This document shows, piece after piece, positions 11,336 through 24,029 of a stretch of DNA of 64,000 nucleotides (positions are counted from its first letter, which is position 1; each line of letters opens with the position of its first letter). The stretch spans positions 153,311,701-153,375,700 of the forward strand of contig CM053140.1 in the NCBI GenBank assembly GCA_028571685.1, given 5' to 3'. Under the pieces are notes generated by a model. The model did not search any database. It saw only the letters and a program-made list of their open reading frames with translations, and was not told the origin of the DNA. Source of the DNA: Heterohyrax brucei (lineage: Eukaryota > Chordata > Mammalia > Hyracoidea > Procaviidae). The position numbers and the translations under genes were made by a program.

Positions 11336-12349
11336 TTATTTGGGCTTTTACAGATTTCAGAATACGTATACATATATATTTTTTTATTGTGGTTGAATGA
11401 AAGTATACAAATCAAATTTGCATGCCCGTCTATCTGCAGCTCCTTCTGCTCTCCTTGCCCAGTAGCAGCACACTGCTCCTTTCCGTTCCATACATGTCGT
11501 GTCCTCTTAACAACCTCCTGTCCCCTCCTCTCCACCATTTCCCCTCCAGTAAGAGGCCAGTAGGACAGCATCCTATAGATACATAGAACCATAAAATACA
11601 CACAGCATATGGTCACATTGTGGCTCTGAATCCAATCCATTCTTACCTGAAGAGCTGATCTCAATAATGTTTTCTGGTCAGGGGAAGCAGCAGCTTTAGG
11701 GGCCATGCTCCTAGGAGAACTTTCAGGCAACTGGACCATCATCTGTGGTCTTTTAGTGGAGTTCTTGAGGTGCAACCCTTTTTGTCTTGTGTTGTCACTG
11801 AAACTCAACATTGTTTGCTCCAATCAAGGCTGTCCTTGTTGGTGGCTGGGCACCCTGGTTCTTGTGGTTACATGTTGATACAGTCACCCATTCTTACGAG
11901 TCTTTCTCTCTTCTGGTCTCTTTTTCCCTCATGCCTTTGTCGTCCTTGGTAATCATCTTTTCCAGCTGAATTTGGGACCATTTGGTGTACCTCAGATGGC
12001 AGCTTGCTAGCATTTAAGACCCCAGATGCCACTCATCAACATGGAGTGCAGCAGGCTATCTTAGCAATAGGTTACTTATGCCAATTGGCCTCAGTGTCAC
12101 CCGAGAGCATGGTCCCCAGAACCCCATCCCTGCTACTCTATCCTTGGGATAAGATTAGAAGAGTTTTCAGGTTATGTTGAAGTCTAGTTAAGCTGATCTT
12201 CTTTCTAGTGTGTGCTGTTACTGCTTTTGCTCAACCACGTTTCTATCGACTATCAAATCTATGACCAGCCTGCTGCCTTCTCCACTCTCTGCCATTGAAA
12301 CTGTTAAAGAGTTTTTTCTTCTGTACATGAGTCTGTTTTTAAGTCTTTA

Positions 12350-14558
12350 CAGTAGTAGTCTCGTACAATTATCTGTCCTTACGCAGCAGACTGATTTCAC
12401 TCAGCATATTGTCTTCTAATTAAACCAGGTTATGTGATGCTTCCTAAAATCATTGTGATTCTTTATCATTGCATAGTGTTCCATTGAGTATATGTATTGT
12501 AGTTTCTTTATCCATTCATCTATCGTTGGGCCCCTGGGTTGATTCAGTCTTTTAGCTATTGTGGACTGTGCTGCAATAAACATTCATGTGCATGTATCTG
12601 TTTGTGTGACTGCCCTTGATTCTGTATGATATATTCTGAGCAGTAGGATTACTGGATCAAATGGTATATTTATTTCCAGCTTTTTAAGGAAGCTCCAGAT
12701 TGCTTTCCAAAGAGGTTTTACCATTTGACAATCCTACCAGCAGTGTAGGAGAGTTCCAATTTCTCCACAGTCTCTCCAGCATTTGTTGTTTTGTGTTTTT
12801 TGGATCATGGCCAAGCTTATGGGAGTGGGATGGTATCTCATTGTAGTTTTGATTTGGATTTCTTCAATAGCTCACAATCATGAGAATTTCCTCATGTGTC
12901 CTTTGGCTGTCTGGATGTCCTCTTTGATGAAGTGTCTGTCCATCTCCATTGCCTATCTCTTATTTGGCTTGTTTGCCTTTTCCTTGCTGATATTTTGCAG
13001 TACCTTGTAGATTATGTTGATCAGACCTCATTACAACATGTAGTTGCCAAATATTTTTTTCCCTAACTGGAGGTGGTCTTTTAACTCTTACGAAAAAGTC
13101 ATTGGATGAGCAAGAGTGTTGAGTTTTAGAAGTTCCCATTTATTTCGTTTCTGTTGATCAAGTTTTGTTTGTCAGATTGTAAGTCTGTCTAACCTGCATA
13201 TTAAAAGTCCACTCTTGATCCTATTTTTTTTTCTTGGATGATCTTTATCGTTTTAGGTTTGGTGTTTAGGTCTTCTATCCAATTTGAATTGGATCCGACT
13301 CGATGGCACTTGGCTTGGCTTCGCATCCAATTTGAGTTAATTTTTGTGTAAGATGTGAGATATGGGTCTTGTTTCAATTTTTTGCAGTTGGATATCTAAT
13401 TTTGCCAGCACCATTTGTAAAAGAGACAATTTAACCCCGTTTACAATCTTAGGGCCGTCGTCAAACATCAACTGTTCATAAGAGGATGATGGCATCTCTG
13501 GGGTCTCAATTCCATTCCATTGGTGTATATGTCTCTTTTTATACCAGTATCAGGCTGTTTTGACTACTGTGGCGGTGTAATAGGTTCTAAGGTTGGGTAG
13601 TGTGAGGCCTCCCACTGTGTTTCTGTTCTTCAGTAGGGCTTTCCTTGTCCAAGGTTTCTTCCCTTTCCAGTTGGTGATTTGTTTCTCCATCTCATTGAGA
13701 AATGTCACTAGGATTTGTATTGGAATTGCACTGTATATGTAGATCACTTTGGGTAAAATAGACATTTAGACAATGTTAAGTATTCCTGTCCATGAGCAGG
13801 GTATTTGTGGCCATCTCTCTTGGTTTCTTGCAGTAAGGTCTTGTTGTACTCTTTGTATAGGTCTCTTATTTCCTTAGTTAGATTTATTCTTCGGTATTTT
13901 ATCTTCTTGGGGCCTAGAGTAAATGGTATTGATTTGGTGATTTCTTCTTTAATGATCTCTTTGTTGGTATAAATGAATCCTACTGATTTACTTATGTTTA
14001 TCTTATATCTTGATACCTTGATGAAGTCTTCAACTAGTTTGGGCAGTTTACTTACGGATTCTTTAGTATTCTCTGCATATACAATCATATTATCTGCAAA
14101 TAGAGAGATTTTTACTTCTTTGGAAGTGTGGATGCCCTTTATTTCTTTGTCTTGTCTAATTGCTCTGGCCAGAACATCTAGTGCAATGTTGAATCGAAGT
14201 GGTAAGAGTGGCCATCCTTGTCTAGTTCTCATTCTCTAGGGGAATTCTTTCAATCTCCATTCAGGATGATGTAGGCAGTTTGGCTTTACACAGATGGTCA
14301 TTACTGCACTACTAAATTTGCCTTCTAGTCCAATTTTTCTGAGAGTTATTTTTAAGTATGGACTTTGTCCAATTCCTTTTTTTGCCTCCATTGACAAAAT
14401 AAGGTGATTCTTTTGTGTTATTTCTGTGGCTGATCACTTTAATTGTTTTTCTGATTTTATATCAGACTTGCATCCCTGGTACGAATCTATCTGGGTCATG
14501 ATGAATTATTTTTTTGATATGTTCTTGCATTCCATCAGGAAGGATTGTGTTGAGTGAC
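12350..14558 (-). pseudogene. L1 ORF2 C-terminal part, pseudogene
   Basis: Truncated L1 ORF2. The minus frame 13744-14232 begins MRTRQGWPLLPLRFNIALDV (RT motif, normally [13 protein letters not shown]) and continues ISLFADNMIVYAENTKESVS. The catalytic box is F-A-D-N, with the second aspartate changed to asparagine. The following frame 13550-13765 carries the thumb-region segment IPIQILVTFLNEMEKQITNW. No endonuclease domain is present because of 5' truncation. Stops and frameshifts separate the pieces; it cannot be functional. Confidence 0.87.
13277..13335 (+). mobile_element. 37-bp SINE/RTE tail micro-insertion with 11-bp TSD
   Basis: ATCCAATTTGA is directly repeated at 13277-13287 and 13325-13335 inside L1 ORF2. 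The 37 bp between them include GGATCCGACTCGATGGCACT followed by TGGCTTGGCTTCGC, the SINE tail. Other L1 copies run straight through this point without the insert. Confidence 0.85.
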
Positions 14559-14568
14559 TTCAGAATAC

Positions 14569-14915
14569 TTTTTAAAGTAACAACAAAATATTTGTTGCAT
14601 CGTGATTTAGACAAATTGTGTAAAACGTACTCCAAATTAAAGTACCAAAGTAGAATATTTTCTACAGTATATTTCCTGTCTAGATTATTAAAACACCCTG
14701 ATGCACTTCATTTGCATAGATAGTAAATATAAAAATCCTAGAAATGTGACTTCATCAATATATCTGACTAAGCAAACAAGGAGGCCTCTACAGGCAGAAG
14801 GCAAAGAGCTTTCACTATGTAGTAATTTCTGTGTCAGCTAACAATTATTGTATTTCACTTAAAATGTGTAACCTGCCTTTGTTATTGCTTTTAGATTTTA
14901 CCAAATTAGTTTCTA
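14569..14915. other. No recognisable gene or repeat
   Basis: AT-rich sequence between an L1 and an RTE fragment; nothing recognised. Confidence 0.45.
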
Positions 14916-14917
14916 CA

Positions 14918-15300
14918 CATAGAGACTCCATCCACAACAGAAGGAAATATTCCCTAGTCTTGCATCATTCTTATAGTGTGGACATTTCTGCAGCCAGTGT
15001 GTCAATCTATCTTATTGAGGGTTTTCCTTCATTTTGTCAACCTCTACTTCATCAAGGGTGACATCATTCTCCAGGGACTGATTCTCCCCTGATAACAAGA
15101 TCAAAACATGTGAGATAAAGTCTTGACATTCTTGCTTCTAAGAAGTATTCTGGCTATACTTCTTCAAAGACAGATTGTTTGTTCTCCCGGCAGTCCAGGC
15201 ATGTTCAATATTCTTCTTCAACACCGTAATTCAAATGCATCAATTCTTCAGCTCTTACTTATTAGTTTTCATCTTTTACATGCATAAGAGGTAATAAGGT
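14918..15300 (-). mobile_element. RTE/BovB-like LINE, 3' fragment, antisense
   Basis: Recognised from AGTGTGTCAATCTATCTTAT, GACATCATTCTCCAGGGACT and GCAGTCCAGGCATGTTCAAT, in the same order as the larger RTE copy at 24385. It is cut at about 15300 by the plus-strand L1 5' UTR; no continuation was found on the far side of that L1. Confidence 0.82.
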
Positions 15301-15634
15301 AGCTTTTAACTTTTTAAAATAAGACTACCTGGAGAAATAACTACCATGCAGCCCAATTACATCTCTTCCAGCCTTTAGTGATTCATGTCATAGGGTCAGC
15401 TGACAGCCCCCAGGGGTGTCATAAATAGGGTGGTGTCTTTTGCAGCCAGGATGAGGAGTTTGCCACCCCATAGAGTACACCATGACCAGCCACTAGAATA
15501 CAAAGAGGTGGCTGGTGACCAACTCCCTTCTCAGAACTGCACCTTACACCCTGTTGACACTATACTAGGGAAACTAAACAGCCTCTAGGTGTCCTGTAAG
15601 CAACAAACCATCACCAGCCATTTAAAAAAAGAAT

Positions 15635-16512
15635 GCACCATGGTTCTAAAAAAACTCCCCAAATAAAGAATCAAAACACTTTTCAGATAAAGAAGGCTTT
15701 CTGTTACTATTGGAGGTCAAGGACATATACAGAGCCCTCCTAGAGATTAAACAAATTGCAGCAGAACAAAATGAATAATTAAGCAAGCTATTTGAACTGA
15801 TAGAACATTAACATTCTGAATTCCAATATATCAATAAAAAAAATTATAGAATTAGACAGTTCAATTCAAAGCCCCAACAGCAGAACTGAACAACTGGAAA
15901 CTAGACTTACTGACTTTTGAAGATAGAGCTACTGACTCCAAAGTTTATGTGGAGAAATCAGAGAAGAGAAATAAGAAAAATGAAGAAGCATTAAAACGCA
16001 TGTGGGACTCTATCAAGAGGAATAATCTATTACTAATTGGAGTTCCTGAACAGGGAGGGATAGCTAAAAACACAGACAGTATAGCTGCTGAGTTGTGGAC
16101 AGAAAACTTACCCGAAATTATGAAAAAAGAGAACATAGATATCAAAGATGTGTATTGAATCCCACAAAAAATAGATCCCAAAAGAAAGACATTTTATAAT
16201 TAAGCTTAATGAAATGAAACATAAGCAGAAACTCTTAAAGGCAGTAAGACTCTGACATTCAGAGGGAAGCCCTCTAGGCTTTTGTCTGACTTCTCAGCAG
16301 AAACAAGGTTGACACATAGGCAATGTGATGACACATTCAAAGCCTTGAAGCAGAACAACTTCCAACCAAGGATTATATATCCTACAAATATGTCTTTCAG
16401 ATATGAAGATAAAATTAAGACATTTGCAGATAAGCAGAAACTTAGAGACATTGCAAAAACCAAGCCAAAGCTACAAGAAATACTGAAAGAAGCTCTTTGC
16501 TTGGAAAAATGA
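15635..16512 (+). pseudogene. L1 ORF1 pseudogene
   Basis: L1 ORF1p remnant. The frame at 15949-16158 reads RMWDSIKRNNLLLIGVPEQG and so enters the RRM domain. A frameshift separates it from 16282-16512, which reads LSDFSAETRLTHRQCDDTFK, then NFQPRIIYPTNMSFRYEDKI and ends ILKEALCLEK at a natural stop. The order of RRM then C-terminal domain is as in mammalian ORF1p. The N-terminal coiled coil (15635-15940) contains stops. Confidence 0.88.
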
Positions 16513-16951
16513 AACCACTGTGTGTACATTTAAGAATACAATGCAGTACGCAGCATCCAGAAACCTGTTCACTTAGGAAAGGCACAAAATTCAATCACGG
16601 TTACAACATTAAATGAAGGGAATCAGTGATCATATTGTGAAAATTAAGATACTATCACATTAAAAAGAGGGATATACTACAGCAGTTATAGTCCTTTAAG
16701 ATGGAGACAAAGTTAATAAGATATGTAGAAGTTGAAATTGGGATTAAACTCAGAATAGTAATGGAGATGCTAGTGGTAGCCTCAAAGCACAATAAAAATG
16801 CAACACATCAAATCAAGAAATGTAATACAGGAGTCTCAATAAACACAAAACCAACACTGAAAAAGATGAAAAATCAACCCATAAAGAATAAACTGCAAGA
16901 GAATATTAAGAGCAACAGAGAAAACACCAACACAAAAATAAATACATCAAA

Positions 16952-19900
16952 ATGACAGCACTAAACAAACACCTATCAATAAGTATACTGAATGTAAACA
17001 GACTGAATACTCCCATAAAGAGACAACAAGTGAAATCTAGGACCAAAAGACATGACATATCTACAAGTTGCCTACAAGATACACACTTTAGACTTAAAGA
17101 TATGACCAAAGTGAAAATTAAAGGATGGAGTAATACAGACCAAGCTAACCATATAAAAAGAAGAGCAGGTGTGGCAACACTAATCTCAGATAAAATAGAT
17201 TTTAGTGTAAAATACACCATTGTGAACAAGGACAGCCACTTCTGACTGCTGAAAAGTTCAATATATAAACAGCACTTAACAATATTAAATATTTATGTAC
17301 CCAACACCAGAGCATCTAAAGACATTGAACAAACACTGACTACATTGAAAAGCGAGACACATCACTCCACAATAGCAGTTGGAGACTTCAACACTCCACT
17401 TTTGATAATGGATAGATCATCTAGAAAAAGCTCAGTAAAGACACAGTAGATCTTATTGTGAGAATTCACCAATTAGAACTCATTGACATATACAGAACTG
17501 TTTATCCATGAATAGTTAAATACAACTTCTTCACCAGTGCACATGGAATATTTTCTAAAATAGACCATGAGTTAGGAAATAAAGCAGATCTCAAAATCCA
17601 AAACACTGAATTATTGCAAAGCATCTTCTGACATCATAAAGCCATAAAAGTCAACATCAATAACAGAAAAAACAAAGATAGGAACTGGAACTCATGGAAA
17701 TTGAACAATACTTTGCTCAAAAAGTCATGAGTTATAGGAGAAATCAATGAAAAATAATTTATAGATTCAAATGAGAATGAAAACACATCATACCAGAACT
17801 TATGGGATACGGCCAAAGCAGTGCTGAGAAGTCAGTTTACCTCTATAAATGCACACATCTAGAAGGAAGAAAGGACTCAAACCAAAGAATTAAACCTACA
17901 GTTTGAACAAACAGAAAGAGAGCAACAAAGGAATCCCTCAGGCACGAGAAGAAAGTAGATCATAAAGATTAGAGCAGAATTAAATGAATCAGAGAATAGG
18001 ACAATTGAAGTGATAAGACCAAAAGCTGTTTCTTTTTTTTTTTAAAAAAAAAAACGTCAACCACATTGACAAACCATTGGCTAAGCGTACTAAAGAAAAA
18101 TAGGAGAGGAGACAAATAACCAAATAAGAAATGAGATGGGAGATATCACAATCGATCCAACAGACATCAAAAGTATCGTAACAGAATACTACAAAACACT
18201 GTACTCTAGCAGATTTGAAAACCTAGAGGAAATGGACAAGGTTCTAAGTTCATATCACCTACCAAAATTATCATGAGGAGAAGTAGAAGAACTTAAAAAA
18301 CCTATCACAAGGGAAGAGATGGAAAAGTCATCCAAACTGCCAACCAAAAAAAGCCCTGGCCCATATGGCTTCACCACAGAATTCTACCAAGCTTTGCAGA
18401 AGAGTTAACTACAATACTACTAAGACTATTACACATCATAGGAAAAGACAGAATACTCCTGAATTCATTCTATGAAGCCGCCACAACCCTGATACCAAGC
18501 CAGGGAAAGTTCCCACAAAAAAAAAGAGAATTACATACCAGTATCACTCATAAACTTAGATGCAAAAAATCTTCAACAAAATCCTTGCTAATATAATTCA
18601 ACAACATATCAAAAAAGTAACTCATCATGAGCAAGTAGGATTCATACCTAAGATGTAAGCCTGGTTCAACATCAGAAAAACAATTAATGTGATCAACCAC
18701 ATAAATAACACAAAAGAATCACCTGATTTTGTTAATTAAGACAGAACAGGCATTTGACAAAGTTCAACACGTGTTCATGATAAAAACTCTCAGAAAAATA
18801 CAAACAGAGGAGAAATTCATCAGTGCAGTAAGTGGAACCTATGCAAAGCCAACCACCCACATCATCCTGAATGGAGAGAAACTGAAATAATTCTCCTTAA
18901 GAACAGAAACTAGACAAGGATGCCCACTCTCACCTCCCCTATTCAACATTGTACTAGAAGTTCTGGCCAGAGCAATTAGACAAGACAAAAAAAAAAAAAA
19001 AAAAAAAAACAGAGGGTATTTGCATCAGCAAAGAAGTCAAAATCTCCCTACTTGCAGGTGATATGATTGTATATACAGGAAATCCTAAAGAATCTGTCAG
19101 TAAACTATTCAACCTAATAAAAGAGTTCAGCGAAGTGTCAAGTTAAAAAATAAATATAAGTAAACCAGTAGGATTCTTTTACACTAACAAAGAAATCATT
19201 AAAGAAGAAATCACCAAATCAATACTGTTTACCATAGCCCCCAAGAAGATGAAACACCTAGGAATACATCTAACTAGAGAAATAAAAAATCTATACAAAG
19301 AGAACTACAAGACCCTACTGGAAGAAACTAGGAGAAATTTATATAAATGGAGAAACTCACCCTGCTCATGGACAGGAAAACTTAACATTGTGAAAACAGC
19401 TATTTTAACCAAAGTAATCTATGCATACGATGCAATCCCAATACAAATTACAGTAACATCTTTTAATGAGATTGAGAAACAAATCACCAACTTTATTTGG
19501 AAAGGGAAGAAACCCTAGATAAGGAAACCACTACTGAAAAAGAACACAATGGGAGGTCTCTCACTACCTGACTTTAGAACCTAATACACTACCACAGTAG
19601 TCAAAACAGCCTGGTACTGGCACGGAAAGACACTTATAGACCAATAGAACAGAGTTGAGACCCCAGATACACCACCATCCTCTTATGAAGAGTTGATATT
19701 TGACAAAAGCCCAGTGGTGGTAAACTGGGGTAAAGAGTCACTTTAACAAATGGTGTTCAGAAAATCGGATATATATCTACAAAAAAATTGAAACAATACC
19801 CATATCTCACACTTTACACAAAAACTAACTCAAATTCGATCAAAGAGCTAAATATCAAAACTAAAACAATCAAGATCATGCAAAAAGTAGGGTCAACATT

Positions 19901-20740
19901 GGAAGTCTTAATATAAGGCTTAGACAGACTTTAAAATCTGACAAAGTGTAATCAACACAAGAGACAATAGATAAATGAGAACTGTTAAGAATCAAACACT
20001 TTTGCTCATCCAAAGACTTTATCAAAAGAATTAAGTGACCACCCATAGAATCAAAAAAAATACTTGACAACTACATGTCAGACCAATGTCTGATCTCCAT
20101 AATCTAAAAAGTATTACAAAATATCAACAAGAAAAAGTTAAATAAACAAATTAAGCACTGGTCAAAGGAGATGGACACACACTTCACCAAACAGGACATC
20201 CAGGCAGCCAAAAGACACCTGTGGAAATGCTTGTGATCATTAGCTATTAAAGAAATCCTAATCAAAAGATTTACAAGATACCATCTCACCCCAACAAGAG
20301 TGGTCATGATGCAAAAAACAAAAAAACAACAAATGCTGGAGAGGCTGTGGATAAATTGGAACTCTCCTACCCCACTGATGGGATTGCAAATGGTGCACCC
20401 TCTTTGGAAAGCAATCTGGTGCTTCCTTGTAAAGCTAGAAATAGGTATACCTTTCGACCCAGTAATACCACTGCTTGAAATACGTCTTACAGACTCAAGG
20501 GCAGTCACATGAACAGATATACTCACATGAATGTTTACTGCAGCACAATCCACAACTGCAAAAAATTGAATCAACTCAGACACTCAACAACAGATGAATG
20601 GATAAACATATTATGGTGTATATCCTCAATGCAATGATTTCAAATAAAATGATTTTAGGAAGCACCTCATAACCTGGTTTCAACTGGAAGACATTATGTT
20701 GATTAAAATCAGTCAGTGGCACAAGGACAAATATTGCATG
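16952..20740 (+). pseudogene. L1 ORF2 pseudogene
   Basis: The start reads MTALNKHLSISILNVNRLNT, the N-terminus of the L1 endonuclease with the metal-binding asparagine in the ILNVN segment. The first frame stops at 17245 in the endonuclease domain. Later pieces show the RT fingers and palm; the catalytic box near 19050 reads L-A-G-D instead of F-A-D-D, so the first aspartate is glycine. The frame 19249-19518 holds the thumb region (KVIYAYDAIPIQITVTSFNE), and 20300-20512 lies in the cysteine-rich C-terminal part. Usual length (about 1260 codons) but with many stops. Confidence 0.88.
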
Positions 20741-20744
20741 AGAC

Positions 20745-21727
20745 TCCGCCATACGGACTCGAAAACAGATTCATGTACAGAAGAAAAGGCTCTTTGATCG
20801 CTACAAGGCAGGGAGGGAGGAGAGGGTTGGTTATAGATTGATAGAAACGTGACTGGGTGAAAACAGTGGCAGCACACACTAGGAAGATCAATTTAACTGG
20901 ACTTCAACATAAACTGAAAACTCTTCTGACGTTAACCTACCATGGCAAGGATAAAGTAGCAGGGTAGGGGTTCCACAAACCATGGTTTCAGAGGACATCA
21001 AGGCCAACTGGCATAACTAGCCTATTGCTAAAGGACTCTTCTGCATTCCATATTGGTGAGTGGCGTCTGGGGTCTTAAATGCTAGCAAGCTGCCACCTGA
21101 GTTACACCAAACAGTCCCAACTCATCCAGATCAGATGATCACCAAAGACAGCAAAGACATGAGAGAAAAGGAGCCCAGACGACAGAAAGACCCAAGTGTA
21201 TCGGTGACTTTATTGGCATGCAACCAAAAGAACCAGATGGTGCCCAGTCACCACCAATGGCAGCTGTGATGGGGCACACAATGTTGTGTTGCAGTCGTAA
21301 CATTAGAAAAAGAGGGATACGCCTTGAGACTTCCACTACAAGACCGAAATTGATTTCCTGAAGGCCTGAAGTCCCCCTGTGAGCATGGCTTCTAGACCTG
21401 CTGTTGCCCCTGATCATAAATCATTAGTGAGGTCAACTCCTTGGACAGAAATGGATGGAACTCAGGGACACAAAGTGACCTTTTGCTGTGTCCACTTTAT
21501 GATTCTGTACATCTACAGGATGCCATCCTACAAGACTCTTACTAGAAGGGAGAGGAAAGAGTGGAGAGGAGGAGGCAAGAGATTGATAAGAGGATATGAC
21601 ATGTATAGAACAGAAAAGAAGTGTGTGGTCACCAGGCAAGGAAAGCAAAAGGAGCTGCAAATAGTCAGGCAAGCAAATTTAACTTGGATTGTACATTTGC
21701 ACTCAAACACAGTTTAAAAAAAAGAAA
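20745..21727 (+). other. L1 3' UTR
   Basis: About 980 bp after ORF2. It includes a polypurine tract at 20807-20826 (GGCAGGGAGGGAGGAGAGGG) and the conserved block AGATGATCACCAAAGACAGC seen in the other L1 copies. Short frames here on both strands are not genes. Confidence 0.8.
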
Positions 21728-21734
21728 AAGAAGC

Positions 21735-22690
21735 ACTGAGAATTCTGTGAGACTCTATAAAGAGGCATAACCTACGAGCGATTGGAGTACTAGAACAGGG
21801 ATTGATAACAGAAATACAGAGAGAATTTTCAAAGATTTATTGACAGAAAACTTCATAATTTCATGAAAGATATCTTTACAAGACCCTAATGGAACTCCAC
21901 ACAAGTTGAATCTCAAAAGAAAGACACCAAGACATAGACATTTTACATTCAAATTTGCTAAAACTGAAAATGAAAAGACAATTTTCAAAGTGGCTAGGGA
22001 TAAATGAGGACACCCTGGTGGTATAGTGGTTAAATGATAGATTAGCTAAGCAAAAAGTCAGCAGTTTAAAGCCATCAGGTGCACCTTAAAAACTCTATGG
22101 AGTAGTTCTACCATGTCTATAGTGTTGCTACGAGTTGGAATCGAGTCTAAGGCAGTGGATTTCATTTGATAAGTTTAAATGAAAAATGAGCTTCAAATTA
22201 ATAAGAATCATCTTGGACTACTCAGAAGAAAGCAATAGGATGACATATATAAATCCTTCAAGGACAAAAATTGATAGCTAAGAATTATAGTTCCAGTACA
22301 ATTGTCCCTCAAAAATGATAGTGAGATCAGAACATTTCCAGATAAATAGAAATCTAGATAATTTGTGAAAACCAAACCAAAATTACAAGAAGTACTAAAG
22401 AGACTCCTCAGTTAGAAAATCAGCATCAAATAACAAAGCAGGACTAGAATGCAGGACAGAGATACCAGACGTCAGTCCTAACAGGGAAATCACAAAAAGT
22501 AATCAAAGGTAAAACACTGAAAGTAGGGAAACAGAGACGTCATTATGTAAAAGATGGGGATGGTATAATGAAAAAGAGGGACTTAAAAAAATGTAGTAAT
22601 AGACTTTTCATATGGAGAAATCAAGGCAATGCAAAGAGATTAAACACTGTTTCAAATTTTAAAAATTAGGTATAACTAACAATTTAGTTA
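21735..22690 (+). pseudogene. L1 ORF1/intergenic fragment
   Basis: A further L1 piece begins with CTGTGAGACTCTATAAAGAG, which reads as the start of the ORF1p RRM domain, and passes through the ORF1 C-terminus (22310-22420) into the ORF1-ORF2 spacer. It carries a nested SINE at 22008-22168. Its 5' and 3' ends are missing, and no ORF of useful length survives. Confidence 0.78.
22008..22168 (+). mobile_element. AfroSINE nested in L1 fragment
   Basis: Reads GGACACCCTGGTGGTATAGT, then AACTCTATGGAGTAGTTCTA, then GCTACGAGTTGGAATCGAGT. It is younger than the L1 fragment it interrupts. Confidence 0.9.
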
Positions 22691-22721
22691 ACATCTAACC
22701 AGTCTCAATCATCTGCATCAT

Positions 22722-22890
22722 TTTTTTTTTTTTAGTTTTTATTTAATATGACTGAGTGAAAATGTACATTCTCGTGTAAATTTACATGCCCACCTAATAT
22801 GCAGCTTCCACTGCTCTCCTTGTCCGGTGACAGCACACTATTCCTCTCTGCTTCGTACCCTTCTCATCCTCCCAACAGTCTCTTCTAACG
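22722..22890 (-). mobile_element. 5'-truncated L1 3' end, antisense
   Basis: A T-run at 22722-22734 is followed by the complement of the L1 3' terminus (ATATGACTGAGTGAAAATGT, ACATGCCCACCTAATATGCA). About 150 bp of L1. It closely resembles the segment at 52015. Confidence 0.85.
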
Positions 22891-23134
22891 AATTACTTCT
22901 GCAATTACAATTTTAGAAACTAATTTATAGTCATGCATTTCAGTGGTTTTTGGAATGTTTGTGGAGCAATCACTTCTATGTTCTGAATTTATATTTTAGA
23001 AGATAAATATTTGAGACATAGCTGTAAAGCTAGACATAATTATCCTCACTAATTTCTATGAATATTTCAATTAATTGACATCTTAGATGTCAGAATGGTG
23101 TGTATACAGTTAATTTAATAAATAATGCTTAAGC

Positions 23135-23240
23135 CCATTGTTGCAGTCACTGGGTCAATCCATCCTGCTGAGGATCTTCCTCTTTTTTGCTGACCACATA
23201 TTTTACCTGACCTTGTGATCTCAAGAAATTTTCACGCATA
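23135..23240 (-). mobile_element. RTE/BovB-like fragment, antisense
   Basis: About 100 bp: CCCATTGTTGCAGTCACTGG, then GAGGATCTTCCTCTTTTTTG. It matches a block 24493-24570 of the larger RTE copy. Confidence 0.75.
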
Positions 23241-23261
23241 CATTTTCCTTTAAAGGGCAAA

Positions 23262-23418
23262 GTGGTTGTTACTGGACATCAAATCAATTCTGACGCATAG
23301 CGACCCTACAGGACAAAGTGAAACTTCTCCAGAGGGTTTCCAAGGAATGGCTGGTAAATTTAAACTGCCAACATTTGAGTTAGTAGTCAAACTATTAATC
23401 ACTATTCCATCAGGGCAA
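23262..23418 (-). mobile_element. AfroSINE, antisense
   Basis: TCAAATCAATTCTGACGCAT, then GGTTTCCAAGGAATGGCTGG, ending CACTATTCCATCAGGGCAAA. Confidence 0.87.
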
Positions 23419-23424
23419 AGAAAT

Positions 23425-24028
23425 GATACACGAAATCATTCTATGTTTTAGAAGAACTGATTTTGTGGTAGGAAAAAAAACGCAGGCAAATGTAAGACCG
23501 TAATTCAAAACACCGTATAACAACTCCATTGCTAAAATTGTGAAGCACTATGATACTCTAAATATGAGAGAAATCTGAACATATTATTACACAATTTTTC
23601 CATATAGTAATATCAGTAATCTGTAGTAACTGCAGCTTTGCCATGGTGTGAAAGGCAATCTTGTCAAATCATTGAATTACTTTCACACTCAGTTTTATTA
23701 AAAAAAAAAAAAAAATTAAGAGTTGGTCCTAGGTTCCTCTCAGCTTCTGTATTTGATGACAAATATTTTATATAATACTTTGCAAGTAATTTCATGAAAA
23801 CAGTTGCCTTAATGAGACAGGAGAGAAATTTTAAAGAAAGGAAAGCAAATATTACATGCATGGAATTTGCAAAGATAAAAATCTAAAAATAAATAAACCT
23901 AAAAAAATGCAAGAAGCGTCAAACAAAATGTGATTTCTCATACCAACAAATAAGGTACTATTAGGAGAGGCAGAGTGTTTGCTTTCGTTGGAGAACAATT
24001 TTATACAGCTTTATGATAAGCTGGGATA
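23425..24028. other. No recognisable gene or repeat
   Basis: AT-rich, with an A-run at 23701-23714. No gene recognised; the frame 23664-23861 (minus) covers the poly-A and has no domain. Confidence 0.45.
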
Positions 24029-24029
24029 T

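Larger units (their letters stand above)
11356..14568 (-). mobile_element. 5'-truncated L1 with 10-bp TSD
   Basis: The L1 body at 11366-14558 (3.19 kb) is flanked by TTCAGAATAC at 11356-11365 and 14559-14568. It contains the complete 3' UTR (about 11390-12350) with a T-run/ATATAT tail on the left, and ORF2 from the RT region to its end. Truncation lies within the ORF2 RT domain. A 37-bp SINE-tail micro-insertion interrupts it at 13277-13335. The TSD pair and 5' truncation are textbook target-primed reverse transcription. Confidence 0.9.
15301..21727 (+). mobile_element. L1 retrotransposon, nearly full length, inactive
   Basis: Plus-strand L1 with part of the 5' UTR (15301-15635), ORF1 (15635-16512), an intergenic region, ORF2 (16952-about 20740), a roughly 1-kb 3' UTR and an A-rich end near 21714-21727. 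The 5' UTR portion aligns by eye with 63420-63960 of the L1 at the window's right end, so about 0.8 kb of 5' UTR is missing. Both ORFs are broken. An internal A-run of about two dozen bases sits at 18988-19009 within ORF2, a probable slippage product. Confidence 0.9.

Noticed and set aside
11299-11823. 174-codon open frame on the minus strand
   Set aside because: It lies within L1 3' UTR and runs into the TSD and the SINE. Similar frames in the other L1 3' UTRs (334-627, 21379-21717) show that this is UTR with chance openness.
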